Part shown: positions 29,934-37,595 of the stretch, one piece after another
How positions within the stretch are numbered: position 1 is the stretch's first letter
How the letters are laid out: each line of letters starts with the position of its first letter
Virus record (IMG/VR): IMGVR_UViG_3300027747_004699
Span: 1-37,595 of that record
Origin: a virus
Reading direction: 5' to 3' (one strand)
DNA: 37,595 nucleotides
Translations under genes and position numbers: made by a program
The notes under the pieces: generated by a model
Told to the model about the DNA's origin: nothing
The model's input: only the letters and a program-made list of their open reading frames with translations
Database searches by the model: none

Positions 29934-31334
29934 CTATGTGAGTGCCAAAATCAGTCCTAGTTTAACGCCGCCTGCTGCCGTTGTCTGCGTTGTGCCGTCT
30001 GGGAATGTGACACCGCGGCCGCTGTCAACGATTTTAAGCCCGTTGACGAACGTCGTGTTAGCGGCGTCAGCCGTGATGTTCGACCCGATGATGTGGGCGT
30101 TGGAGTAGGAGTTGGTGTTGTTGCTTTGGCCGCCAAGTACGCTAGAGTGGGTGCCACTGGCGGTGTTGCCCTTGCCGCCGCTGACGGTGCTGTACTGAGC
30201 GCTGGCGGTGTTGTATGATCCGCCGCCGACGGTGCCGAAGTCGTAGGCGGTGTTGTATCTGCCGCCGCCTACGGTGCTGATGTAGCCGCTGGCAGTGTTG
30301 TATCTGCCGCCGCCGACGGTGCTGTAAGCGTTGCTGGCGTTGTTGATATTACCGCCGCTGACGGTGCTGTAGCCTCCGCTGGCGGTGTTGTTGTAACCGC
30401 CGCTGACGGTGCTGTAGTTGCTACTGGCGTCGTTGCTATAGCCGCCGCCGACGGTGCTGCGGTCGCCGATGGCGGTGTTGTCCTGACCGCCGCCAACAGT
30501 GCTGCGGTTGCCGCTTGCCGTGTTGTTTCTGCCGCCGCCGACGGTGCTGTAGTTGTTACTGGCTGTGTTGCTCCGACCGCCAAGTACGCTGGAGTACGTG
30601 CCGCTGGCGGTGTTGTTAAGGCCGCCGCCGACGGTGCTTCGACTGCTGCTGGCGGTGTTGTTAAGGCCGCCGCCGACGGTGCTGTTGTAACTGCTGGCGG
30701 CGTTGCCCATGCCGCCGCCGACGGTGCTGCGGTAGCCGCTGGCGGTGTTGAGTCTGCCGCCGCTGACGGTGCTGTAGTCGCCGCTGGCGGTGTTGCCCTT
30801 GCCGCCGCCGATGGTGCTGACATAGCCGCTAGCGGTGTGGCCCTTGCCGCCGCTGACGGCGCTCATGTAACCGCTGGCAGTGTTGTTTGAGCCGCCGCCG
30901 ACGGTGCTGAGGTCGCCGCTGGCGGCGTTGAGTCTGCCGCCGCTGACGGTGCTGTAGTCGCCGCTGGCGGTGTTGTCCTTGCCGCCGCCGATGGTGCTGT
31001 AGTAGGCGCTGGCGGTGTTGTGGTAACCGCCGCCGATGGTGCTGACATGGCCGCTGGCGGTGTTGTTGTAGCCGCCGCTGACGGTGCTGTAGTTGCCGCT
31101 GGCGTTGTTCTGCCGACCGCCGACGGTGCTGTAGTTGCCGCTGGCGGTAGAGTGGGAACCGCCGCTGACTACGCTGTAGTTGCCGCTGGCGGTGTTGTAG
31201 CCGTTGACGGGCTGAATACTTTGATAGCCTGAGCCGGTTGTGTACGGACTTGAGCCGCCACCACCGCCGGTGACAGAAGAGTCCAGCGTCGCGTTCTTGA
31301 GCGTCTTGCCGCCAAAGTCAATTTCGTCAGCCAT
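29934..31334 (-). CDS. Tail fibre/adhesin of YadA-type head repeats
   Basis: A 466-residue protein. Residues 1-52 form the N-terminal linker (MADEIDFGGKTLKN). Residues 53-410 are 24 copies of a 15-residue unit, consensus YSTVGGGxxNTASGN, typical of the left-handed beta-roll of YadA-like trimeric adhesins. The C terminus has a trimerisation-type end with GVTFPDGTTQTT. It is likely a homotrimeric, host-binding fibre. GGAG precedes the ATG. Two repeats are one residue short, which would shift the roll locally. Confidence 0.9.
   Translation of the reverse strand: MADEIDFGGKTLKNATLDSSVTGGGGGSSPYTTGSGYQSIQPVNGYNTASGNYSVVSGGSHSTASGNYSTVGGRQNNASGNYSTVSGGYNNTASGHVSTIGGGYHNTASAYYSTIGGGKDNTASGDYSTVSGGRLNAASGDLSTVGGGSNNTASGYMSAVSGGKGHTASGYVSTIGGGKGNTASGDYSTVSGGRLNTASGYRSTVGGGMGNAASSYNSTVGGGLNNTASSSRSTVGGGLNNTASGTYSSVLGGRSNTASNNYSTVGGGRNNTASGNRSTVGGGQDNTAIGDRSTVGGGYSNDASSNYSTVSGGYNNTASGGYSTVSGGNINNASNAYSTVGGGRYNTASGYISTVGGGRYNTAYDFGTVGGGSYNTASAQYSTVSGGKGNTASGTHSSVLGGQSNNTNSYSNAHIIGSNITADAANTTFVNGLKIVDSGRGVTFPDGTTQTTAAGGVKLGLILALT
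30105..31178 (-). repeat. 24 tandem 45-bp units coding YadA-like repeats
   Basis: Each unit encodes about 15 residues with core STVGGG and NTAS. Neighbouring units share long identical stretches at DNA level. Units also closely match those in the second fibre gene, giving ample substrate for recombination between the genes. Confidence 0.9.
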
Positions 31335-31366
31335 GATTCAGTTACTCCTTTCGTCTATAAAGATAT

Positions 31367-31708
31367 CTACACCTTTGACGGCGGATTCGGCGGGGGCACG
31401 AACACAGGCTGCGACAACGGCACGCTCAGTTTTTCCAGCGTTTCAGCAAGATTTGGCCCCAGACGCTCAAGCACGCGGGCCTCGACCTGCGCCTGCGTGT
31501 AATCGCCCGCGGCGTCATATTCAGCGCCTTCCCACAAAATAAGCGACTGACGACCAAAGCGCAGAATCGCGCGCGCGCTCTTTCGGGCGCTATCGTCAAT
31601 TAAAACAAACGATAGGTCGGTTAACGTTATAGGCGGAAATGTATGCTGTTTGCCGTTGGTGTCGATGAACGACGCTGGAGTAAAAGTGACTGGCGTGGAA
31701 AGTTGCAT
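31367..31708 (-). CDS. Hypothetical tail-associated protein
   Basis: A 113-residue protein starting MQLSTPVTFTPASFID and ending PPPNPPSKV. Strand-rich first half, helical second half (TQAQVEARVLERLG), Pro-rich tail. AGGAG precedes the ATG. It lies between the two repeat fibres, so a chaperone or baseplate-link role is possible, but no family is recognised. Confidence 0.72.
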   Translation of the reverse strand: MQLSTPVTFTPASFIDTNGKQHTFPPITLTDLSFVLIDDSARKSARAILRFGRQSLILWEGAEYDAAGDYTQAQVEARVLERLGPNLAETLEKLSVPLSQPVFVPPPNPPSKV

Positions 31709-31732
31709 AAGAAATCTCCTGTTCTAGTGTGT

Positions 31733-33553
31733 TCAATACGTGCACGAACCGTCGTCGCAGGTGGCGTCGGGGTTGTAGTTCGCGGAGGCTGGGTCGGTGC
31801 AGCCGTAGATGGCGCATTCTCCGCACGATTCACAAATTCCGAAGTAATCGCACGAGTTTCCGCAACCATCAAACGAGATGTACTGGCCGCAGCCCCCCGA
31901 AGATTCGCAATAATCTAAAAAAGTGCCTCCGTAGCCGCAGCCATCATAAATATTCCCATAGCACGACCCATCGTTGCAGCCGGCGGCGGGATTATAGTTG
32001 CACGCCCACGGGTCTGTGCACCCAACTTCGCCATACAAGCACGACCCATCGTCGCAAGTCGCGGCAGGATTATAGTTGCACGCCGTCGGGTCTATGCACC
32101 CAGAGACGCTAGGCGCGATAACCTGCGTGATCTCTACTGCCGCCACCCACGCCACCGCTTCGCCGCCCGCACCCAGCACGAGAATGTCAAGCGACTTGGC
32201 TGTGTCATTAGCCGAAAGCGTAACTGTAGAGCCATCTAGGGCCGTATCCATCCACGTCTCAACGATGGGGCTGCCCACCAGCGAAACAGTGCCGCCCGTC
32301 ATGCGTTTAATTACGCCGCGCAGCGTCCAGCCGCCTGCGGCCGCGTTTGCGCACGCCGACACGGCCGACAAGCGCACATTAAAATGCCACACCGCATTCG
32401 CGGGAAGCGTAAGCCGGGCGCCGGACCCGTCCAAAAACATTGCCGACGGGCTGCTGGCGCTGCCTGCCGTAACGGTGCGCATCAAAACTCTGATCGTCTG
32501 CGCGTCGCCGTTTTGGAGAAAACGTCCAGCGGCGTGAGCCTGCGCGCCGTAATGTGACGCAACGGCGGCTATGCCTCCGCTGACGGTGCTGGCGTAGGCG
32601 CTGGCGGTGTTGCCCCTGCCGCCGCCGACGGTGCTGTAGGCGCTGCTGGCGATGTTTTCTCGCCCGCCGCTAACTGTGCTGATGTCTCCGCTGGCGTTGT
32701 TTTGCCTTCCGCCGGCGACGGCGCTGTAGTAGCTACTAGCGGCGTTTTGTTGGCCGCCGCCGACGGTGGCGAACTGGTTACTAGCGGTGTTGCTATCGCC
32801 GCCGCCGACGGTGCTGATGTAGCCGCTGGCGGTGTTGCTGACGCCGCCGCCGACGGTGCTGAAGTAGCCGCTGGCGTTGTTTTGCCCGCCGCCGCCGACG
32901 GTGCTGTAGTTGCTACTGGCGGTGTTGTTCGCGCCGCCGCCTACGGTGCTGCGGGCGGCGCTGGCGGTGTTGCTCTGTCCGCCGCCGACGGTGCTGTAGT
33001 TGCTACTGGCGGTGTTGTTCGCGCCGCCGCTGACGGTGCAGGCATATCCGCTGGCGTTGTTGCTTTGGCCGCCGCTTACGGTGCTGTATTGAGCGCTGGC
33101 GGTGTTGCTCCTGCCGCCGCCGACGGTGCTGCGGTCGCCGGTAGCGTGATTCAGATATCCGCCGCTGACGGTGCTGTAGGTGTTGCTGGCGGTGTTGTTT
33201 TTGCCGCCTCCAATAACGCTATAGTCACCGGTCGCTGTGTTGTTTAAACCGGATCCGACAATGCTGTTTGTGCCTGCGCCTACGGCGTACGGCCCGCCAC
33301 CTCCGCCGACGCCCACGGAAACATATGCGGATCCGTCCCATCTGTACTGGCTGTTGTCGTTCTTGGAAAGGTAGATGAACCTGACGTCGCCTGTCGCCGG
33401 AAACGAGGCGAAATCGGCGAACTGCTGGACGGCCAGGGAGGCTATGTCCCCGAGTTTTATCTTGCTGGTAGCCGTGCCGACCACGTTCGCGGAAGGAACC
33501 ACCGCGTTCTGCTCGGCGGCGCCGAGTGGCAATTGAGATATCTTGATGCCCAT
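31733..33553 (-). CDS. Tail fibre with YadA-type repeats and CTDPxACNYNP cysteine repeats
   Basis: A 606-residue protein. N terminus 1-90 is virion-binding-like, with FPATGDVRFIYLSKN and YRWDGSAYV. Residues 111-335 are fifteen YadA-type 15-residue repeats. A beta-rich region follows to about 480 (VWHFNVRLSAVSA, SLDILVLG). The final 110 residues carry three GCTDPxACNYNPxATCDDGSC-like repeats separated by Cys/Gly-rich sequence. Such repeats are common in surface proteins of marine Bacteroidetes. GGAGGG precedes the ATG at 33553. Codon use in the N terminus (AGG, ATA) resembles core genes, while the later part favours CGC and ATC. Confidence 0.9.
   Translation of the reverse strand: MGIKISQLPLGAAEQNAVVPSANVVGTATSKIKLGDIASLAVQQFADFASFPATGDVRFIYLSKNDNSQYRWDGSAYVSVGVGGGGGPYAVGAGTNSIVGSGLNNTATGDYSVIGGGKNNTASNTYSTVSGGYLNHATGDRSTVGGGRSNTASAQYSTVSGGQSNNASGYACTVSGGANNTASSNYSTVGGGQSNTASAARSTVGGGANNTASSNYSTVGGGGQNNASGYFSTVGGGVSNTASGYISTVGGGDSNTASNQFATVGGGQQNAASSYYSAVAGGRQNNASGDISTVSGGRENIASSAYSTVGGGRGNTASAYASTVSGGIAAVASHYGAQAHAAGRFLQNGDAQTIRVLMRTVTAGSASSPSAMFLDGSGARLTLPANAVWHFNVRLSAVSACANAAAGGWTLRGVIKRMTGGTVSLVGSPIVETWMDTALDGSTVTLSANDTAKSLDILVLGAGGEAVAWVAAVEITQVIAPSVSGCIDPTACNYNPAATCDDGSCLYGEVGCTDPWACNYNPAAGCNDGSCYGNIYDGCGYGGTFLDYCESSGGCGQYISFDGCGNSCDYFGICESCGECAIYGCTDPASANYNPDATCDDGSCTY
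32549..33223 (-). repeat. 15 tandem 45-bp units coding YadA-like repeats
   Basis: Units encode STVGGG-NTAS repeats as in the fibre downstream. Two units near 32900 and 33000 are identical over about 45 bases, a sign of recent duplication or conversion. Confidence 0.9.
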
Positions 33554-33589
33554 TTCACCCTCCGACCTATATATGCGAACTAAAGTCAA

Positions 33590-33607
33590 TCAAGATATTT
33601 ATCTTGA
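33590..33607. repeat. Inverted repeat at the AT-rich boundary
   Basis: TCAAGATA and TATCTTGA are separated by two bases. On the minus strand it contains GATAAATA, the same octamer seen before the gene at 120, and lies upstream of the fibre gene at 33553. It could be a weak terminator of the AT-rich genes or a late promoter; neither is certain. Confidence 0.55.
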
Positions 33608-33655
33608 GCCCTATCTCTAAATCAAGCAAAATTGCGGGAGTTTCGTGTTATTGTG

Positions 33656-34339
33656 TTATTGGTCGTAGTTACTGGCAATGCTGTCTATTTTTTCTATATT
33701 CTCTTGGCTCAAATAGTTAATATAATCGCCAACTTTACCGTTTCTAGTTTTGTACGAGTCAATGTTATTTATGTCTTTAGGACACAACTCAACCAAATCC
33801 GAGCCCGTTATTTTAGCATTAGAATAATTTGCTATTTCTTGATTTCTCATATTATCAAAACTATTTAGCTCCAAGCACTCGTCCAACTTTGTCTTATCAA
33901 ATACAGAAAGAGACCTAATAGACTCTTCCATTTTCTCATAGTACAAGTACTCTTTGTCTTTGCCTTGTTCTTCAATGGCCTTATAGAAGTTGATGATGCT
34001 TTTTATTCCGCCATAATCAAAGTCAATAAATTCGCTTAGTGTACCGCCGTATTTCGTTGATTCTCTATATTTTTGCTGGAAGTAACAACTAACTAAAATA
34101 TCTTTGAAATCACGATATAAGATTATACATTTGTCGTGATTGGGAACCTCAAACTTTGTCGCATACAAAGGGTTGTTTAAATATGAAAAAATAACGGTAT
34201 GATATTTTGAAGCGTATATTCTCTTGATGTTATGAGATATTTGCTTGAATATTTTATATTTGTTCTTCAACAAGCAATCCAATGTCCTACACAGCCATGT
34301 TGTGCCAGACTTTGGGAATCCTGTGATCAATATTTTCAT
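33656..34339 (-). CDS. Sulfotransferase (P-loop, type 1)
   Basis: A 227-residue protein of AT-rich coding sequence. GFPKSGTTWL at residues 7-16 is the 5'-phosphosulfate loop, LYRDFKDILVSCY near 94-106 holds the 3'-phosphate residues, and a late NGKVGDY matches the conserved GxxGDW. It transfers sulfate from PAPS to an unknown acceptor. It is unrelated at the sequence level to the sulfotransferase at 27311. It overlaps the GT92 gene by ATGA. Confidence 0.88.
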   Translation of the reverse strand: MKILITGFPKSGTTWLCRTLDCLLKNKYKIFKQISHNIKRIYASKYHTVIFSYLNNPLYATKFEVPNHDKCIILYRDFKDILVSCYFQQKYRESTKYGGTLSEFIDFDYGGIKSIINFYKAIEEQGKDKEYLYYEKMEESIRSLSVFDKTKLDECLELNSFDNMRNQEIANYSNAKITGSDLVELCPKDINNIDSYKTRNGKVGDYINYLSQENIEKIDSIASNYDQ

Positions 34340-35136
34340 AACAACTCTTTTATTTTTGATGAATATTTTGTGCTTATCAAATCATCTTTATAATCAAAAG
34401 AGCCAAAATAATCAAACCATTCATTTGGATATTTGGGAGAATTGCTGAATCTTGGTCTGTTTGTCTTAAAAGTCCAATCTTCCAAACTTTTTGTAAAGTA
34501 ATGGTTTAGTCTTATCTTGGAGAGTGATCTATTGCAAGTATATTTTCTGTACAATTGACCATTCTCGTCAACTATAGGGGTGTGTGTTAAGTATTCATGG
34601 CTGTCTAGAACCCTTTTAAGACTTCTTCTTCTAACAATTGTCTTTATGATTTTGAACAAGTCGCATGGTTGTTGAAAGTTTGGGTAGTTTTTAGGGAAAT
34701 CAAAGTTGTCTGGATGTCTTTTTGTATAATTGTCTATCACCAATCCGTTTGGTGAGGCTTGGTGATCATTTGATCCAAAAATATTTTGATGCAAAACTAT
34801 GCCCCCGAATCCATCAAACAAAGAAGAACTCAAAAAGTCTTTGATGTCATCATGTTCTGGCATCACGATAAATTCGTCTATATCTAGACAACAAACAAAT
34901 TCTGTGTTTGCTTCTTGTATTATTTCCGTGTATAGTTTGTTTTTAACTTCAAATCCAAGATATTCGCTAGATACATTTTTAAAATTAACCCCCAAATCCC
35001 CAAGAATGTCCGCAGAATCATCTGTGTTGTTGTGCAGGTAAATTGAGAAATTATCAACTCCAACCAAGCTGTGGTACAGCACCCACTCTTTTAAATACTT
35101 TGATTCATTTTTGGCGACCAATCCAAGAGTTATCAT
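34336..35136 (-). CDS. Glycosyltransferase family 92 (DUF23-type)
   Basis: A 266-residue protein with the GT92 pattern: KNESKYLKEWVLYHSLVGVD at residues 9-28, FSIYLHNNTDDS next, and the DXD-like CLDIDEFIV near 83-91. A late His/Asn segment, KIRLNHYFTKS, also fits the family. It probably adds a hexose to a surface glycan or virion protein. It is coupled by four-base overlaps to the sulfotransferase after it and the radical SAM gene before it, so glycan building and sulfation may be linked. Confidence 0.85.
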   Translation of the reverse strand: MITLGLVAKNESKYLKEWVLYHSLVGVDNFSIYLHNNTDDSADILGDLGVNFKNVSSEYLGFEVKNKLYTEIIQEANTEFVCCLDIDEFIVMPEHDDIKDFLSSSLFDGFGGIVLHQNIFGSNDHQASPNGLVIDNYTKRHPDNFDFPKNYPNFQQPCDLFKIIKTIVRRRSLKRVLDSHEYLTHTPIVDENGQLYRKYTCNRSLSKIRLNHYFTKSLEDWTFKTNRPRFSNSPKYPNEWFDYFGSFDYKDDLISTKYSSKIKELL

Positions 35137-35933
35137 ATGGGTTTATTTTTTATTTTGATCGCTTCTGATGGACACATGGTACAAAAACTTTCTGATTTGT
35201 AATTACGATCAAAAAATTCTTGGATTTTTTCGATAGGATCAGAATAAGATATCGGTTTATATGTAAGATACTGATCAAATTCTGGTGTCGTTTTATTTAT
35301 TTCCTTCATTTGTGGCAAGTAAGCCAACGGCGCACATTTATAGATTTTATCGTCAATTAAAATTGCGCAATATTTACAAGGGCATATGCTCCAGCTTTTT
35401 TCTTGATCATTATCTTGAAATGGAGATATGGTTCCGTCAGCATTAGTGTGATATCTTTTTGTCCAATTCGTAATGCCGTCTTTATGGGTTACATTAACCC
35501 CCAAAGATTTCCAATGTCTTAATATTTCCAAGTTTGGTTTCAAATCATCAGCATAATTTTTTGATGTGCTGTGTATTGTGGTTTGAATATCAATTTTATT
35601 ATCGATTAAATTCTGCAGGATGATATCTATGTTCTTTATTTTATTGAGAAGTAATCCATTGGTGTAAATTAAGATTTTAGAATTTGGCAGTATTTTTCTG
35701 GCTACAGAACAAAACTTGTCAATATTTCTATTTATGAATGGTTCCCCACCAAGCATATTGAATTGATTTATTTCTAGTATCTTTGACCAGGCCAACAAGT
35801 GTTCTTCTAGATCGGTTGGTTGTTTTGTATTACCTTTTAGTATGTTTGTATAGTGGCTACAACTTTCACAAGCCAAATTGCAAGAATTTGTCAAGTGATA
35901 TTCAAGGATTGGTATTTTTATTTTTGCGGACAT
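35133..35933 (-). CDS. Radical SAM enzyme with additional C-terminal cysteines
   Basis: A 266-residue protein. CNLACESC at residues 18-25 is the CxxxCxxC cluster motif and MLGGEPF near 60-66 the SAM-binding GGEP. C-terminal CPCKYC with a further YKC and FCTMC suggest an auxiliary iron-sulfur site of the SPASM/Twitch type. Such enzymes modify peptides or sugars. It stands in a run with GT92 and sulfotransferase genes, which favours a role in glycan or virion-protein modification. AT-rich like its neighbours. Confidence 0.87.
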   Translation of the reverse strand: MSAKIKIPILEYHLTNSCNLACESCSHYTNILKGNTKQPTDLEEHLLAWSKILEINQFNMLGGEPFINRNIDKFCSVARKILPNSKILIYTNGLLLNKIKNIDIILQNLIDNKIDIQTTIHSTSKNYADDLKPNLEILRHWKSLGVNVTHKDGITNWTKRYHTNADGTISPFQDNDQEKSWSICPCKYCAILIDDKIYKCAPLAYLPQMKEINKTTPEFDQYLTYKPISYSDPIEKIQEFFDRNYKSESFCTMCPSEAIKIKNKPI

Positions 35934-35939
35934 AGGAAA

Positions 35940-36569
35940 CTATAGATTTGTCGCAATATGTCTTTTGATGTATAAATCATTATATTTTTCCATCAAATCA
36001 TCAAATTTTGTTATTTTTGATTCTTTGTTGATTTTATTCCATAAGTGTTCAATACTGCCTATGTTGCAGGATACACTTTCCAATATGTTTTTTCTATACT
36101 CATGGTCTTGAATAAATTGTTTGTATTCTATTTCTACAAGTTGCCAATTGCTATCTCTACATTTGCTCGTGAAGTTTTCTAATTGCTGTTTGTTTTGTTC
36201 ATAATGATTTTGTTCTACAATCTCACTAATGCTATTTTTCAAGTCCTCAAAAGCATAGTTTACATATATGACTCTTCCAGTAAAGGGGGTGTTTAAAAGA
36301 TATTGAGTGCAAACTATGTCTCTTAAATTGTTTGTGGAAAAGTCATTTGCTGTTCTTAAAAATCCAAAAAGTTCATTGATGTAGGACTGATCTAGTTCAA
36401 AACTATAGTAAGGAATGTGTCCGTAAAATGAAAACAAAATGTCATTTTTTGTGTATGTTTCTAGATCATCTTGATCTAAATATTCGTTAAAATAAAATCC
36501 GCAAAGTTTTAAAAGATGAGAAACCACGCCAATGTGTGGCCCGTCCAATCCTATTATCTGACTTATCAT
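35940..36569 (-). CDS. Hypothetical protein
   Basis: A 209-residue AT-rich protein starting MISQIIGLDGPHIGVVSHLL. The N-terminal IIGLDGPHIGVVSHLL resembles a P-loop kinase or sulfotransferase start in which the GK[ST] has been lost, so an inactive nucleotide-fold protein is possible. The remainder is helical and acidic. It has six bases to the radical SAM gene and two to the lectin-like gene, so it belongs to the same unit. Confidence 0.68.
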   Translation of the reverse strand: MISQIIGLDGPHIGVVSHLLKLCGFYFNEYLDQDDLETYTKNDILFSFYGHIPYYSFELDQSYINELFGFLRTANDFSTNNLRDIVCTQYLLNTPFTGRVIYVNYAFEDLKNSISEIVEQNHYEQNKQQLENFTSKCRDSNWQLVEIEYKQFIQDHEYRKNILESVSCNIGSIEHLWNKINKESKITKFDDLMEKYNDLYIKRHIATNL

Positions 36570-36570
36570 T

Positions 36571-37595
36571 TTAGGCTCCGAAAAGGAATGTTGTGTTTTT
36601 TACGTTGCTTCCTGTCCAAGTGTTATTACTCGGATCAACAGCGAAGGCGGGGCCAAATTTAGCACTTCCGGTTATGGTGTTGCTGTCCATGACAACCTCT
36701 CCGTTAGACTCCGCCCCGCTTAATGTCGCTTTTAGTTTAAGAGGAATGCCGCTTAGATCATAGCCCAAAACCACTGGTTGTACAAACTTAATATTTGTTG
36801 CATCAGCGACTGCAAGATTAGCACATCTTACTTGTATATTCTGATTGTAATTATTTATTACTAACTTGTTTGACATATTACCAGATGCAGATATTGTAGC
36901 ATCGCTTATGCTTGCCAAATTACCACTAGATGCTGTGTTGCTGATCAGCGTGTCAAAATCACCCTTTAGGCAACTTACACTTCCCAAGAAATTATTTGGC
37001 GCAACGGCATCTTTTTGAAGCAGATAAATGTCATCAAAATATGTTGTCCAGTGAGTTGCTGTGTTCCACGCTTTGTCGCTGTAAAAGGAACCAGAGCCGT
37101 CCGCTCTGTGTGCCCAAAAAGTTCCAAAAGCTACTTGTCCGACTGTTGGGGTCGCTTGAGCCGTTTGGGTTGTTGTTATAACACTATTAACTTGGCTGTC
37201 AATAACGCTGCTGCTGTCCGAGGCCAGATTATTTATTCTGACCTTGAAGCTACCAGTCGAAGAAGATGAAATAACATATTCTACTTCAATATAATTCCAA
37301 GACGAAGCATTTAAAGTTCCTGTCGAGGTGTGAACCAATGTGAAGGCACTTGAATTGGCCACTGTGGAGTTCCAAGTAATAGTCCGGGAATCGCAATTAT
37401 CTCCCGCACTGCTTGCCGGTGTGGAAACCCAGTTTTGTTGAATTGAAAATCCTTTATCGCAGTAACCACCGCCGGTTGCGGCTATGCTGACAATATCACT
37501 GTTCCAAGTAAAATTTGCCGCCGATATGGTTGCATTTGCCCCCATACTAGCACTAGTGTTCCACCTTCTTAATTCTACTTGTCTACTTCCATTAA
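36571..37595 (-). CDS. Partial tail/surface protein with lectin-like domain (N terminus outside window)
   Basis: The frame stays open through the right edge, so the 324 residues from the first internal Met are only the C-terminal part; about 16 more codons (including VELRRWNTSA) are visible. Strand patterns such as YIEVEYVIS, FKVRINN and YFDDIYLL are characteristic of concanavalin A/LamG-like jelly-rolls, here near residues 1-195. A further beta-rich domain ends NTTFLFGA. It is probably a glycan-binding virion protein, sharing the AT-rich composition of its neighbours. Confidence 0.75.
   Translation of the reverse strand, partial: NGSRQVELRRWNTSASMGANATISAANFTWNSDIVSIAATGGGYCDKGFSIQQNWVSTPASSAGDNCDSRTITWNSTVANSSAFTLVHTSTGTLNASSWNYIEVEYVISSSSTGSFKVRINNLASDSSSVIDSQVNSVITTTQTAQATPTVGQVAFGTFWAHRADGSGSFYSDKAWNTATHWTTYFDDIYLLQKDAVAPNNFLGSVSCLKGDFDTLISNTASSGNLASISDATISASGNMSNKLVINNYNQNIQVRCANLAVADATNIKFVQPVVLGYDLSGIPLKLKATLSGAESNGEVVMDSNTITGSAKFGPAFAVDPSNNTWTGSNVKNTTFLFGA

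Noticed and set aside
30105-31178. Regular direct repeats suggesting a CRISPR array
   Set aside because: The 45-bp units are contiguous, have no spacers, and translate in frame to YadA-type repeats.
33560-33575. TATATAGG upstream of the fibre start and at 14922 as a shared promoter element
   Set aside because: Only two instances, no spaced -35 box, and the sequence is short enough to recur by chance.

Overview
The window is part of a tailed-phage genome (Caudoviricetes), most likely a myovirus-like phage of a Gram-negative bacterium and most likely assembled from an environmental sample. The phage assignment rests on a UvsX/RecA recombinase next to a gp32-like single-strand binding protein, ThyX, a deoxynucleoside monophosphate kinase, two tail-fibre-like proteins built of YadA-type 15-residue repeats, small virion-type proteins, and dense gene packing with ATGA, GTGA and TGATG start/stop overlaps. 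A heptose kinase/adenylyltransferase (HldE) and several glycosyl- and sulfotransferases suggest an LPS-bearing host. No tRNA, integrase, terminase, capsid or polymerase gene was seen.

Layout. (1) 1-811: a (TG)23 tract and an AT-rich segment with an ADP-ribosyltransferase-like gene, joined abruptly to a GC-rich 3' gene remnant that ends at a strong terminator. (2) 869-14893, minus strand: a long, tightly overlapped gene series. In transcription order it holds small virion-like genes, a zinc-finger nuclease, a cupin, an HD phosphohydrolase, two glycosyltransferases, ThyX, HldE, small proteins, an FmdB-type zinc ribbon, and the complete PrkA-YeaH-SpoVR triad. SpoVR is split by a 412-residue intein. 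(3) 14936-18219: plus-strand genes, including a cysteine-rich poly-serine protein, with a minus-strand dNMP kinase among them. (4) 18216-26647: a replication/recombination block with a Hel308-like helicase carrying a 430-residue intein, UvsX, the gp32-like protein and unknown genes, served by sigma70-like promoters. (5) 26661-33553: a methyltransferase-like gene, a sulfotransferase, a decayed second sulfotransferase joined to a fibre 3' remnant, then fibronectin-III and YadA-repeat tail proteins. (6) 33600-37595: an AT-rich block with a second sulfotransferase, a GT92 glycosyltransferase, a radical SAM enzyme, an unknown gene and a truncated lectin-like protein.

Three themes stand out. First, a bacterial stress/sporulation-associated module (AAA+ kinase PrkA, VWA-like YeaH, SpoVR) is kept intact, in operon order, on a phage, and its SpoVR is interrupted by an intein at a conserved motif. 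Second, surface chemistry is prominent (ADP-heptose synthesis, glycosyltransferases, three sulfotransferase loci, radical SAM), next to tail fibres that look recently exchanged: codon use changes inside the first fibre gene, and the far edge of the cassette holds the stump of a second sulfotransferase that matches the resident one almost perfectly in protein but differs at most synonymous sites. Third, at least four unrelated proteins start with a similar M-x-x-F-x-x-W-L segment, reminiscent of the T4 capsid-targeting peptide, which suggests co-packaging in the virion.
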